Of a DNA stretch of 64,000 bases, positions 23,742-35,875 are shown piece by piece. Made by a program: the position numbers and the translations under genes. The notes below the pieces were generated by a model. That model saw only the letters and a list, made by a program, of their open reading frames with translations, made no database searches and was not told the origin of the DNA. The first letter of the stretch is position 1. Each line of letters begins with the position of its first letter. Origin of the DNA: Epiperipatus broadwayi (lineage: Eukaryota > Onychophora > Udeonychophora > Euonychophora > Peripatidae); the NCBI GenBank assembly GCA_028023455.1, contig JAQFVV010000012.1, positions 5,494,499 through 5,558,498 of the forward strand, written 5' to 3'.

Positions 23742-25200
23742 CTTGTATTACATATATTACTTCATTTTAAAGAAGTTTCATTATATAACATTATTATTAA
23801 AAAAGAAATATTGATTTAGCAGTGCGTGAAATAATAACTTAGAACTAGTAATTTATTTATATTGAATATTCTTAATAACAGCTTCAACTGCACCTAGATT
23901 ATATTTAGGCCACATTATAGGCAAACAACATAATTTATAAATCAGTTAAATAATACGCTTGCCATTACTTCTTAATTCTTACATAGTTCTGAGAATTGAC
24001 ATATAGATCTCTTTGATATGATGAGGGGGTAAAAGAGAGAAATTTTAAGAAAATAATTTATACATGTTATTTTTATTTTTTAACATTTAAAAACTTTAGA
24101 TTTGGCATCTTCTCAACTCACTCTGTCCCTTTGGACTTTGATAGTCAAGAAGCATAAACAACATGTTTTAATGATTTAAGTTTTAATTCCCTACTTCATT
24201 CAAAGTAATGCATAAATGAAATAAAATATAAGTTTTAATCAGTTCAGTAATTAAGGCAGCAGATTTAACATTTAAAATAAATAAAATATGTGATATATAA
24301 GGTTAAGACCAGTTAAGAAATACTTATATAAGTTGAGTTACAGTTAAAGTACAATACAATTCAAACATTTACTGGCAAACTTCAATGATGGCTTTGGGAC
24401 TTCTCTCTGCATAGATGGATAGATTGATGGTGAACTTCAGACTGGCATTGATATGGGAGGAACTGGATGGATATTCTTACATTTTAATGGAACTGTTGGA
24501 CCCCACCTTTTGAATGATGACTGGAGAAGCTGATGCCTGACTACTCGCACATTCTAGCAGGTATGGTTATCATAGATTTCTCTTTCTCTGTGGGTTGTTG
24601 ATCAGATGAATAGTAAAAAATTTTAAAGACACCTGTTAAACTGAATTAAGATGAATGTATTTTAATTAACAATCTCAATAATAGTAACTTATATGTGTCT
24701 GACTGTCAAACAATGTCCCCTTCCATGTTTATATAGGTTATTTTATGCCTGGGATCTACTTCTGCTTTAATGGATTTTTGTTTTTGAGTTTGATTTTTAA
24801 TTTCTGTTCCATTAGCATTTTTGTTTTCTCATATTTTCCTGCCACCAGTTTGGTTTCCTGGTGCACTGTCTATAATTTTTGCATTACAATGCTTTGGAGT
24901 ATATACAGGATGTGAGGTGTTGAACTATAACTATTTCTGCTGATTACATGTATAGATAGGGAAATACAACACTTCCCTTTCCTTATTTAATGACTTCCAA
25001 CCCCTCTCCTATTGTATTAAACATTTTAACATTTTTTGTTAACTGAGTTTACTTTTAAAATTCTTTTAATAAGTTGCTTTTTTATTAAGTACTTTTAACT
25101 AAGTATATTCTTGTATTAAAATATAGCATGATTAGAATAATCATCTTTTAATATCGAAATTATACACACACATGCATATTACAAATGTGTGCAGATACTC
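23742..25200. other. Unassigned sequence
   Basis: Two blocks of moderate complexity (24380-24570 and 24710-25010) without readable domains. The remainder is AT-rich. Confidence 0.4.
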
Positions 25201-25298
25201 CTAAATAAATTATATATATATATATGATGGGAGATAGATTGAATTAAATTAAACATGAAGCAAATATATTTGTGTACAGATATACACGGCTTCAATAT

Positions 25299-25880
25299 AA
25301 AGAGCATGCTGATAGCACTAAACAAGCTTATTTTATTTTTATATTTTTTACCAATGAATGCAGCAAGAGAACACATTCAAAATCTTCATCTAGACTTGTC
25401 CCCATCCCCAACCAGTTTCAAGCTAATTTCTCTCACCAGTGAGGAGCTAAAATATCCAGACACCAGATCACAAAATACAAACTCAAGCCCAGCATTTATC
25501 TAATACTTAACTATTAAGTAGAAAATCTGAAATTCTCAGATATCTATATATCTTCAAATTCAGCTCTCCAACTCAAATAGCCATACGGGACTGAACTAAA
25601 TTCCAATACACCATATATTAATAGCCTTAGCAATATAATATATCCAAAACCTTAACAACCAAACTATAATATTAATGAAATCAAGTTGTACATCAAATGA
25701 CTTATTTAGTTTGTCTTTACAAATGTAATATAAAGAGCCACTAGCTTGAAACTAGTTTGGGGGTGGGGATAAGTCTAGGTGGAGATTTTGAATGTGTTCT
25801 CTTGCTGCATTTATCAGTAAAAAAAATACATAAATAAATAAAAATAAGCTTTTTTAGAGCTATTAGCACACTTTTTATAT
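25299..25880. mobile_element. Old inverted-arm element related to family I
   Basis: The left segment (about 25299-25430) and the right segment (about 25740-25880) are inverted copies: 'atgcagcaagagaacacatt' on the left, its complement on the right. Between them the words 'gggactgaactaaattc' and 'ccttaacaacc' parallel the interior of the 23.2 kb family I copy ('gggtctgaacttaattc', 'ctttaacaacc'). Each arm keeps a damaged hammerhead-like core ('ctcctcactggtga...gaaactggttgggg' on the minus strand). Open frames here are by-products. Confidence 0.6.
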
Positions 25881-25889
25881 CACATTTGT

Positions 25890-27330
25890 AAATACAAGCT
25901 AAATAAGTCACTTGATGTATGATTGATTTTATTAATATATATATATGAAGACAGTCTATTATACCATAATGTATTGTTAAACAATTCTCATCATAAAGAC
26001 AATTGATGTTTTTTTTTTTCCATTTTAGGCTTGTCTGGGTTGCCACATTTAATTGCAAGTATATATTATCTATGTTGAATGAATTAAAATCATCAAATTA
26101 TGGTTTCGGTGATGTTATTAATTTAATAATGTTGATAAAATTAAAATTTTAATTACTTTATATTGATTAGAAAATCAAATTACATTTAAGCTTTAAAAAT
26201 GATAATTTATAGTTCAGTTAACATACATATAATCTCATCTGACGTGAAGTACATAATATTGCTTTGATATTCAGTAGTTTTAATGCAATAATCACAGACA
26301 ATCATTATATATCTAAATGATTTTATTACCAACTATTAAAATTCATGAATCAAATATGGTTACCATATTTAATAGTTATGATTGTTCACATGTCTAAATT
26401 TATTATAGTATTATTATGTATAAATCAAAATTTACAATAGATTGTAATTTAGATCATTATACATGAAACAAAGAGAACTCATTTGTGTATGTGTGTGTAT
26501 ATATATATATGTTATTTATAAATAATATCATGATTATAAATATATCTATTTGTATAGTAACGCCTTTAATAGTCATTTGTTAATAGATGAGATATATAAT
26601 AGAAATCACGAAAAATGGAAATGTCTGTGTCATTTATCTGGTTGAGAGTCCAAAAGAAATTAATATTAAAAAGTGAAAAATGTTACAAACTAAAATAATA
26701 GATAGATGTTTCACTTTATTTGTGAAATAATAATGTTGCACTAATATTTTTTTATTGTAAATAGCTATGTATGTATTGTTTAACAGTTTTTGAAAGCCTC
26801 TTGCCGTGAAAATACCTCTTCAATATTTTTCTACAAATGTTTATTACGGGCTGTCTGTGAAGAAAGGTTTTTCAGAAAAATTTTTTGGTGTATTCACTGT
26901 ATTTCATATTTGCCCTATTATTATATTTTTTTCTTTATTTTTATATAAAATGATGTAATGTAAAGCGATATTTATGACCAAATAATTTCAAAGAAATTTT
27001 CAAGAAATAGTAAATAATGCACTTATGTTCTAATGCTAGCCACTGAGTTAACAGCTCAGGAATTTTTAAGAAAATAGTGCGCATTTGTTAGTTTTTCAAT
27101 GCTTTTTTGTTATCTTTTAATAAAACATTATTAACATATCATTAAAAGGCCTTATGGGAGAGTACTAGTGCATCAGTCTATCATGTCTATCATTTATTCA
27201 CATTCAGACCTAATAATTTAAAGTTTTAATCATTAATTTTTCTTTCAAGTATTCAGCTCATCCACATTCGATATTAATCAGTAAATGAGTATCTAAATAT
27301 TTTTATTTAAATGATAAATCCAGAATGAAA
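25890..27330. other. AT-rich sequence, nothing recognised
   Basis: Microsatellite-rich (for example 26490-26510). No domain, tRNA-like or repeat-family signal seen. Confidence 0.5.
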
Positions 27331-27339
27331 AAAACATAT

Positions 27340-27576
27340 GACAACTGTCCAGCTTCACAAATAATGTCTTAGTTTTCGTTGCTCCCCTGTGTAAAATTGT
27401 TACAAAGAGCTTGTTTATAAAAATAATAATATAGGCGCTATTGCACCTGAACGCAAAGCTATTTTATGCTTAAAACAAAATAAAAATTAAACTATTCTGA
27501 GCGCTTTCAAGAGACGTGCTCTCATTATCAAAGCTCCAAGTGAATTAATGATATGCAAATTATGCAAAGTTTAAGA
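27340..27576 (-). other. Probable 3' untranslated tail of the Penelope-like fragment
   Basis: Directly follows the stop codon on the minus strand and is less AT-rich than the surroundings. It contains 'atgagagcacgtctcttgaaag', whose GAG-cacgt-CTC hairpin followed by TTGAAAG faintly recalls a degenerate hammerhead. The 3' boundary is not clear and no target-site duplication was found. Confidence 0.4.
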
Positions 27577-27934
27577 CTAATTGCTCCATTTTCTTGAAAT
27601 CGTGAAGCATGTGTCCTTGCGGTTGATGGCGTTGCAATCCATCGCTATGTAGCAGGCCTCCTTCACTTTTCTTTTCAAATCGTGCCTCTTTCTGCAGACA
27701 AGGCTGACATCTTGAGGTTCACACTGGTGTCCAGTTATTTTTTGATGAATTGCGAAAATTGAATAACGTGATGGATCTGATTGAGCTTTAATATATGCGT
27801 ATTTATATTGCTGGAATCTGGTTTCTATTGCTGCCTTGGTCTCCCCATAATATGAGGATCTACAATTTGCATGAGTGCATGCAATATTATAAACGGCTTG
27901 AGGTGTTTGAGACAGTGGGTTGCTTAAAGACTAT
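27577..27934 (-). pseudogene. Penelope-like retroelement, C-terminal GIY-YIG endonuclease fragment
   Basis: One minus-strand frame is open from about 27934 to the stop at 27577-27579, encoding about 118 residues without an obvious start. It contains QAVYNIACTH, then YYGETKAAIETRFQQY, later IHQKITGHQ, and near the end AINRKDT. This is the GIY-YIG layout of Penelope-like elements: an 'hYxIxC' strand, a YxGET motif with an arginine helix, an H...GH segment and a terminal 'NR'. The family's reverse transcriptase should lie upstream on the minus strand (above 27934). That sequence is AT-rich with stops, so only the 3' end was inserted or survives. Structurally this is a dead fragment, and it is the window's only trace of an enzyme of the class suspected of moving families I and II. 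Confidence 0.8.
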
Positions 27935-28196
27935 TTTAATTAATAAAATAAAATTTATATCGTTGGTATATCTATATAAATTACTTTTTTTTAATTAGGC
28001 AGGTATTGATAATCATTGATGATAGTTTACTAATTTTTTCACACCTTTAACATAGTTTAATTTACATTCACATTGTTATCTAGGTCTAAATAGAGTTGAT
28101 TGAATAAAATTATATTGATAGTTGTAGCAAACGCCAATACGCCATCATTTATTTATAGTTAATCAATTTGCTTTTGTACATGGACTTAATTATAAG

Positions 28197-28316
28197 TACT
28201 ATATTTGTCAAGTGTTGATGGCCTAGCGGTTTGCGTAACTGCCTTCCAAGCAGCTGGCCCGGGTTCGCTTCCCGGTCAACGCTTTGACATATATATTAAA
28301 AAAAAATACTATATTT
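28197..28316 (+). mobile_element. tRNA-Gly-like mini-SINE with target-site duplication
   Basis: Flanked by 'tactatattt' at 28197-28206 and 28307-28316. The body folds as a glycine tRNA: acceptor 'gtgttga'/'tcaacgc', A-box-like 'tggcctagcgg', anticodon loop CTTCCAA (anticodon TCC), T-arm 'ggttcgcttcc'. The invariant A58 of the T-loop is C, which is atypical for a working tRNA. The acceptor is extended by TGTCAA pairing with TTGACA, and an A-rich tail follows. It is a short retroposon, not a tRNA gene. Confidence 0.85.
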
Positions 28317-28319
28317 TTA

Positions 28320-29200
28320 ATTCAGATAAGTATCCTGTAAAGCATTACTACAGTGAAGGACCAGATTCTTTATTTTTCCATCTAAATTATTAGTCCAGCT
28401 TTTTGTAAAAAGCTTCATTTATATACAAATGTAAGATGACAGAAGGAATAAATATATTTTATTGCAAGAGATCAAAGTTGAAATGGTGCAGGTACCCTCA
28501 AGGCCATAGGACAATGCATCCTTTAGTAAAAAAATATTTATTGCTGGTATATTTACTTAATTTATTTTTTGATGTTTTTTTTTTTTATTATTATCACTAA
28601 TTCTCTGCCTTTAGAAACTACAATTTTTTGCTGTAAAAAAAAGGAAATCATAAATTCTCCTGTGATTCACAGTATCTGCCAAAGTCTATAAAAGACATCA
28701 TTAATCAAAAAAAATAAAAATAATAAAAAAGAAATGCAGCTATATTTTAATGGTAAAAAGTTTTTCAAAAACAAGATTGGAGAAATATTACTTTTGAAGT
28801 TCAGGATTTATATGTTCTTGATGACAATTTATATTCTTTTCATCATCTTTTTATTTAGCGAGTTCATTTTAGTTTTTATATTTATTAAAGAAAATGTATA
28901 TATATTTTAAAATTAAAATTTGTATTTTTGTAAAAGTAATATTATTGATTAAATATTTGCTTTTAATTAAATTACTTTTATATATAAAGTAACATTTATA
29001 TAGAATGAATTATTTTAATGGAGTGCTTCAAAATAAATTACTGATGGTTTTCTGAATGTTTGTATATATGTATTTATTTATAGTTGACTTTTCTAAAGTT
29101 TAGATTATGTCAACTTGACTAATAAATAGAACACAATTTGTATATGCACATATCATTTTGCATAATTTAAAGTAAGAACACAAGAATATATTTTATTTGA
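28320..29200. other. AT-rich sequence, nothing recognised
   Basis: No coding or family-level signal between the two mini-SINEs. Confidence 0.5.
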
Positions 29201-29208
29201 ATAAATAT

Positions 29209-29328
29209 CTGCTATTCTACATTTCCATACGTCAAATGCGTTGAACGGGAAGCGAACCCGTGCCTGCTGCTTTGAAGACAGCTATGCTAACCACTAGGCC
29301 ACCAACGCTTGACTGCTATTCTACATTT
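29209..29328 (-). mobile_element. tRNA-Gly-like mini-SINE with 16 bp target-site duplication
   Basis: 'ctgctattctacattt' occurs at 29209-29224 and 29313-29328 around an 88 bp minus-strand element. It folds as a tRNA with acceptor GCGTTGG/TCAACGC and A-box-like 'tggcctagtgg'. The anticodon loop CTTCAAA gives TCA instead of the glycine TCC, and the T-arm has the same A58-to-C change as its relatives. The perfect duplication makes this the youngest-looking insertion of the family. Confidence 0.9.
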
Positions 29329-29440
29329 GTGAGAATTAATAACATAAATAATTAATTATAGAGTTTTATGTTGAAGTTGAAAACTAAATTTTCTTCTCTC
29401 TCTTTATATATATATATACTGTACATTGTAATGATAAATG

Positions 29441-29812
29441 TGTAACGGTCAACAGGTTTAAATCAGGAACCAAGATATACATACAAATGGGGAAAGTTGA
29501 ATGTTTAATAAAATTCGAATTCAATTCAAATATACATTAATATTGACGAAAACAATGATGATGATTTATAACCAAAGTGCAAGTCCTCCGAAAAGTATTT
29601 TATTTTATTTTCAATTTCAGTACAATGAGAAAAAGTAAAACTCTCAGTTGCCAGACCTTCTAACTAGAAAGTGTTCTTTCGGAAAACTTGTTAATGTCTG
29701 ATCATCATTATTTACAAATTATTACCACTATACCCTGCATGTTCCCCCAAGGATTGCCCCATTTCTCAGGATTATGGATATTACAAGCTTATAGGATATA
29801 AAAAGTGTTACA
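29441..29812. other. Possible solo LTR or small element (TGTAAC...GTTACA)
   Basis: Starts TGTAACGG and ends GTGTTACA, with an AATAAA at about 29499-29504. Immediate flanks do not form a convincing target-site duplication and no coding region adjoins. Listed as a tentative candidate. Confidence 0.25.
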
Positions 29813-30820
29813 TTTGCAATCAGCTCAAGAAGCAAACAAACTAAATGCATTAATAAAAAAATAACAATTTATTAACAATGCATGAATAAAAACTGTTGCC
29901 TATATACTTGCAATTATTAATGCATATACAATATATGGAATATAATGATAATAAAATATATATTTTAATTTAAGTTTAAATTTAACCTTAAAATATCTAT
30001 AATGATAAGATCTTACCATGTGAAATATTTAAAGTTTCCATGTCATGTTTTTTTTTGTAAAGATTGTTCTTTTAATATCATATATTTACAGTGCCTTCAT
30101 TAATTTCTAAAGATGATAGTTCTTCTCATTGGGGACTGGGGATGTCAGAGAGGAAATCCAAAAATATTAGTGACATTAGATAGGGTATAGTCTTAGTAAA
30201 TCTTGGGTAGTTCTTAACTACTCTCCATTTCTTCCTTCATGACAGTGTTAATGCAGGTGTTAGCTGGTATTTGGCAAACTTTAGTGTTAGTTTCTGGATC
30301 TTATTGCATTTTTTTTTGGATATTTTGGTTGGTGTGGTTTTTGTTATCTAGTCATTTAGGGTAGATAGTTTTTTGCTAGATAAAATCATCATACTTGCTA
30401 CTGTAACTGGAATATTGAAAGATACTGTACAACAAGCAGCAAGATATGTGTATCCAGGTTACGACAGAAAACAGTTATAAATAGCATTTTTTCTCCTCAG
30501 AATTGGATCATTGCAACACTGCTTTTTACATTGGGTCTCCAAATAACTAAGTTAGATTGGACTTGCATGATTTGACTGGAAAGGAATGCTTTAGTTTTTT
30601 TTGTTTCAGACCTATTTATTCTTATTTGATGTTGTTCAACAATATGTTTTCCAAACAATGAATTTGTCACTAGCACCCTAGTTACCAGATTTGATCTGTT
30701 TTATTACAATATGTTTTTGCAAAACATTTACTTTATTTTCTTTACACCATGTTATGGAAACAAATTTCAGATATTATATCTTGATTTGATACATAAACAA
30801 ATAAAAGAAAAAAATAGCTT
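29813..30820. other. Unassigned sequence
   Basis: Two moderately complex blocks (30110-30370 and 30380-30720) with broken frames. No family recognised. Confidence 0.4.
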
Positions 30821-30825
30821 TTTTT

Positions 30826-31110
30826 CCTTTCTCTCTCTCACTCTCTCCCCTCCCCCTCTCTCTCTCCCTCTCTCCCCTCTCCCTCTCTCTCCTTTTCTCT
30901 CTCCATCTCTTCTTCTCTCACTCTCTCCCTCTCTCTTCTTCTCTCCCTCTCTTCTCTCTTCTTCCCTCTCTCCCTCTCTCCCTTTCTCCTTCCCTCTTTC
31001 CCTCTCTCCTTCTCTCTCCCTCTCTTCCTCCTCTCCCTCCCTCTCTCCCTCCCTCTCTTCCTCTCCCTCTCTCTCTCTCTCTCTCTCCCCTCTCCCCCCT
31101 CTCTCTCTCA
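30826..31110. repeat. Polypyrimidine (CT/CCCTCT) low-complexity block
   Basis: About 285 bp of nearly pure C/T on the plus strand made of TCTC and CCCTCTCT units. The long open frames on both strands (Ser/Pro/Leu-rich on plus, Glu/Arg/Gly-rich on minus) are a consequence of the simple sequence and are not genes. Confidence 0.95.
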
Positions 31111-31119
31111 TCTCTTTAT

Positions 31120-31970
31120 TTATATTAGTTTGCATAGAAAGAAAATAAAAAATTTTTGTCAACTTTAAATTTTAAATGAAATGTTTTAAAATATTATTAA
31201 TTCCAAAATTTTACATCATTTCTAGATTACCTATGAAATATCCTATAAAATGTGGGAAATTTTATTTCAAATTTCCATTTAAAAAAAGCATATACAAAAG
31301 GTATAAAATGCTTCAGATTCATATAAATTACATAATTCAAACTTCTTTTGCACATCAAAACATGATTTCCTTCTTCCTTTACAAGGCAATTTAGCCATTA
31401 GGTTTCTCATATATTGCAAAGTAAATACTTAATAATATGATCAAATTATTACTCAATTGTGGTGACAAGTTTTTTTTATTAAACAATTGTTTTCCATGCA
31501 GTTTTGTAATATAATTAAATTAAGCTGCTAAGAGTTTGTTATAGTTACAATATACTAACACATTTGTTTCCAGAATAATACAATAATATTAACACTTATT
31601 CTGATTAATATTAAATCACCAATTCCCAGCTTAAATAATATAACAAGAACAATTCTCAACTCTAATGCCATCTAATATAAACTTGATTAATTATCCTCAC
31701 CCCATTTTCTCTTTGAGGTACTTCATATAAAAGTAAATCCACCATCTATCAAGAGAAATCACTTATACTTTTTTTTTAATTTTGTTAATTTCACATTTAT
31801 TTATTCTAATATTTTAATTCCAAATAAATTCTATAGGTTATAGGATAATTGAAATTGTCATAACTTGAAAGTGTCTCAAACCCCACTTTAATGGCCTTCA
31901 GTCCTTCCTTGCCAGTTTCTAATTTTGCAATATTACTTTGGCAAAAAATGTCAAAACCTAAAAACTTGAT
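31120..31970. other. AT-rich sequence, nothing recognised
   Basis: Only short chance frames were seen. Confidence 0.5.
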
Positions 31971-31979
31971 ATTTTTGCA

Positions 31980-32760
31980 AAGTTTATTAAGATTCATGAT
32001 TATTGTTGAACAATAATTATTTAAGAATGATTAAAAATCAAGAATATATATTATTTCTTATTTATTTTTTGTGTAAATATTTAAAAATAAAATGTTATAT
32101 TTTTTGTATAATGTTAACAACACAAATTATGATGACAATAGTTACAAGCTGTTTGCTAAATGTCACTATCGATTGTCAGATAGAATATATTGTAATATTG
32201 GAAAAAAAATATTAAAAATTTTTAAACTTTTATACCATAATTTGATAGATTTATTAGATATTTATATTTATTCATTCACATTTTAAATACAAATATCAAA
32301 TAATAAAGATTTCATTCATTTTCTATAGTGAAACTGAGAGTTGATGCTGAAAAATGTATATTGTTTTGATTATGGTATAATTTTTTTAATATTTATAGAA
32401 GTCAAAGGTATTTTTTTTTTGAATTTCTTTTATTTCTGAACAAAAATATTTATCAAATGAGATCAAATGTACTATATTCTGATAAATGATAATGGTTAAT
32501 ATTAAAATTAATATTGAAAGCTTACAGACAGGGAAAGTAATCAAAATTGTCTCAGTGTTAGAGTAGTGTGAGAGAGTTAATAATTATCAGATGCATATAA
32601 AATCTGTATCCTTATTATATTTTGACTCCCATCTTTAAACCAGTTCAATGAGATCTAGGTTCATTACTAGAAGAAATTAAAATGTGTCTAGCACTCACTT
32701 TTGAATCCATTTCATCTATCAAAATAAAATGTTGAAACTTAAATTAATCTAACATTTTGA
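31980..32760 (+). repeat. Ancient interspersed repeat, copy 1
   Basis: Begins 'agtttattaagattcatgat' and later contains 'attgaaagcttacaga'. The same landmarks occur in the same order at 48519 ('aatttattaagattcataat') and 49066 ('attgaaagcttacaaa'). The copies are heavily diverged, and the spacing is similar (about 535 bp). The type of element cannot be told; the frames inside are short and interrupted. Confidence 0.5.
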
Positions 32761-32769
32761 ATTTCTTGA

Positions 32770-35080
32770 AAATTTATATAGATTTGAAACCAATTTAAAA
32801 ACTATATCTTTTACTACATTCATTTCTTTATTAGCTTCTGGAAATTCATTCTACTATTCTGAAATGTGAATAATAACAACAAATATGATGTGAATTTCAA
32901 GTTTTTATCTTAACAGGTAAAATAAAGTGATTGCTGCATTTATTCCATCATTGAATCCCAGATTTCATTGACAAAAGCAAAATTGAAAATATGATTTGAG
33001 TTAATAAAGATAAGGGTTTTATATGTAACTCTTAATTATTGATTTCTTAAGCTTACATTAAATAGCAACTAGAATGGAAAGATGCTTTTTCTTTCCAAAT
33101 ACAGATGTAATACTATGACTCCAGTAATTGATATTTAAAAATATATTTATTGTGAAATTATATAAATGTATGATAATTATTTATAATTACTATACTTATA
33201 ATTTTTTATAATCACCATACTTAATTTGTATTATATTCCTTTTAAATATATATAAATACTGCATAAATATACATTATAATTATTAGAAACCAGTCAACAC
33301 TTAGACAATCCCAATATCAATAACAACCAGCAATCTCAACCTTTATTTATGGTCCAATATATTTATATAGACATTAAAGATTGCAACTTGTCCACAGAAA
33401 CTGAAATTATGTATACAAAGAAGTTTAAATAAACCTCTTTCAACAGGTAAATATAACCTCTTCTGAATGCAGATTAATAAATAGTCAATTATAACATTAC
33501 TAACTGCAATTAAAATTTTCAAACTGCACTGAAAGTATTAACTAAATGTAATAACTTTACTTGGATACATTAAATATGTAATTAAAATTTAATGATAATT
33601 TTTAATCAAAGTAATAATAACAATAATAATAAAAAATATAATAATATTAGTAGTAATAATAAAAATAATAATTTTTAATATAACATTTGGAACTTTTATC
33701 TTATTAACACAAATTTATATCCAATATATTTGTCGAAAAAGTTATCTTAAAAAATAATATTACATGATCACCATTTCTTAATAAATAATAATAATAATTA
33801 TAGTATTAATAATTAATATTGTTTTGTTATTCATAATCATTCATTTATGAAGAATCATTCATTTTATGAAACCAAGAAAATAGAGAAAAAGAAAGAAAAA
33901 TCATTTAATTAGCACAGTATCATTCTATTGAATGATTTTTTTTTTTTATGAAAACAGTTTTTCTTCTGTTTGTTGTATTAAAATTTCAATTTTAATACTG
34001 CCCATATTTAAGCAGAAAAATAAATTTATTATATATTTTTGTGAAAGTTTGTAATAATTTTAATGAAAGAATGAGAAAAAACTATTCTATGGAATAAATG
34101 TTATGCCATAAGAATTAAAAAAGAAAACAAGACTAAGTGTTTGTTGAAAGTTTTGCATAACGGTTTTATGGTATATTTGTTTATATTGTTATCAATTATG
34201 AATGCAAATGAAAATCTTAGATAAAAATAAATTTATTTTTATTTTGTATTTCATGTTAAAAAATTCATTCAGGAATCTTCAGAAAACTTTCTATTTCTAT
34301 TACAAAGCTAGAAGTTATAAGTTTGAATAATCATTAGACTCTAAATAATAGCAATATTACCTCCATATTTTTGACTTGAAAGTATATGTTAATATAAATG
34401 GAGAAGGTTGTGATATGTTTTGCTATAATAACCTTCAGAAATCATGTTATTTGAAGTCAGATATTTAAAAAAATATCTGTTTATTTACATACTTAATAAA
34501 ATATTGTTATTTGAATATATTTGATTTTTTAAAAAGTATAATATGAAATGATTCATTTTATCAATGTATGACATTTATGTAAAAAGAATTATTTATTATG
34601 AAGGAGTCGATAGAATGAATAATAATTTAATAATTACTATAGTAATATCTTGTTGACTAGGAGGATAAAATTGTGGCTTATTTTGTATTTAACATGTTTA
34701 TTTTTATGTCATGCAATATTTTACATGCCAAAACTATATATAAATATTTTACATTATAAAATTATAGATATAATAAATTTGTAAGAAATTAAAATGTGAA
34801 TTAAAAAAGTAATCTTTATAACTTATTCCTGTAACTCTAATGTATTAAATAGTGATAATAATTAGTATTTATTCAAACTTAATATCATTATTATATTAGT
34901 AAATAAAAACTATTGCATTTATGTTAAATTTAATGTAGTCACAATGCATTAAAAGTTCTATTTGGAAGCTTTAACATATTATTGTTTTGTATTTATCTGT
35001 TTTAATGATGATTAACAATCATATTTATAAAAATTAAGTTTTAAAATATTCTCTTTCATTTAATACCCCATGTAGCTTCA
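32770..35080. other. AT-rich sequence with AAT-type low complexity
   Basis: Contains (AAT/ATA)n-rich stretches near 33600-33680 and 33780-33810. No gene or named repeat recognised. Confidence 0.5.
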
Positions 35081-35086
35081 TTATTT

Positions 35087-35875
35087 ATGATTATCTTCCA
35101 TCTGTTTTTTTTTTGTAATATATTGCAAATAGATTTAAAATTGCATTTAATATCAGCTTTTAATCACACTTTTATGCAAAATATCTCCTACTGGGAAGCC
35201 TACAAACAAGTAAATCAAAACATAGCAGTCTCACCCTGTATTATACAAATGACTAACAAAATCATCACCAAATTCTGACACTGGAATCTTGAACCCAAGT
35301 TCCTAGATTTTATTATCAAATTAAATATAGAAACCCTCACTAATCACTTTTCTGCTTATAGGAGATACTCTAACATAGACCCCAATTGTCAGTTTTACCT
35401 TAAAGGTGAGGAGACCACAATTCATGCCTTATTTCAATGTGAAAGACTGCAAATTCTCAGAAACTTTATCACATCCATTTTAAAAGCCAATGGTTACCAG
35501 ATGTATACCTATGCTGAAAGTATAGGGAGAGGCTTCTTTCCTTCAATAAGGATTACAATATTCCTTTTATATAGTATTTTATTGATGAGTTGTAAACTGA
35601 CATTTGATCAATCAATAGAAAATACTACTAATTTATTTCTAAATATTATCAGGAGAATGAAACAGAGAGACAAGACCCTGACTCCTCCTGACATTTTCAC
35701 AGCAACATGAAGCCTGTTCATATTACCCACTGGCTGCTAACCATGAACAGAGAATGCTCTCCAAGCTGTTAGTGCCTCTTGCCCATATGAACAAACCTTA
35801 CATTAATCACATATTATGTTTCACTATTATAGCCCCAAGCCTTAATAAAGTTCTTTGTTTTGTTTTGTTTTTTTA
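35087..35875 (+). pseudogene. Non-LTR retrotransposon (LINE) 3' end with zinc-knuckle C-terminus
   Basis: A single frame runs 35087-35710 with one internal stop at 35276-35278. After the stop it encodes HWNLEPKFLDFI, later a Cys/His segment 'CQFYLKGEETTIHALFQC', and ends LTPPDIFTAT. The C...ETxxHxLFxC arrangement matches the zinc-binding region that follows the reverse transcriptase in many LINE proteins (zf-RVT type). About 165 bp later there is AATAAA (about 35844) and a 3' tail of TTTTG repeats (35850-35875), typical of a LINE end. The copy is 5'-truncated: no reverse-transcriptase core precedes it. Confidence 0.75.

Noticed and set aside
25741-26058. Minus-strand 105-codon gene
   Set aside because: Starts in AT-rich filler and runs through an arm of the 25.3-25.9 kb inverted element; no domain or conserved start.
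27795-27998. Plus-strand 67-codon gene
   Set aside because: Antisense shadow of the Penelope-like GIY-YIG frame.
28207-28290. A functional tRNA-Gly(TCC) gene
   Set aside because: The T-loop A58 is replaced by C, the D-arm is altered, and target-site duplications plus an A-rich tail show a retroposon.
29441-29812. A confident solo LTR
   Set aside because: TG...CA-like ends and AATAAA are present, but the flanks do not form a target-site duplication and no partner LTR or coding region was found.
30711-31162. Long open frames on both strands (145 and 131 codons)
   Set aside because: They translate a simple CT/GA-rich tract; composition is Ser/Leu/Pro on one strand and Glu/Arg/Gly on the other.
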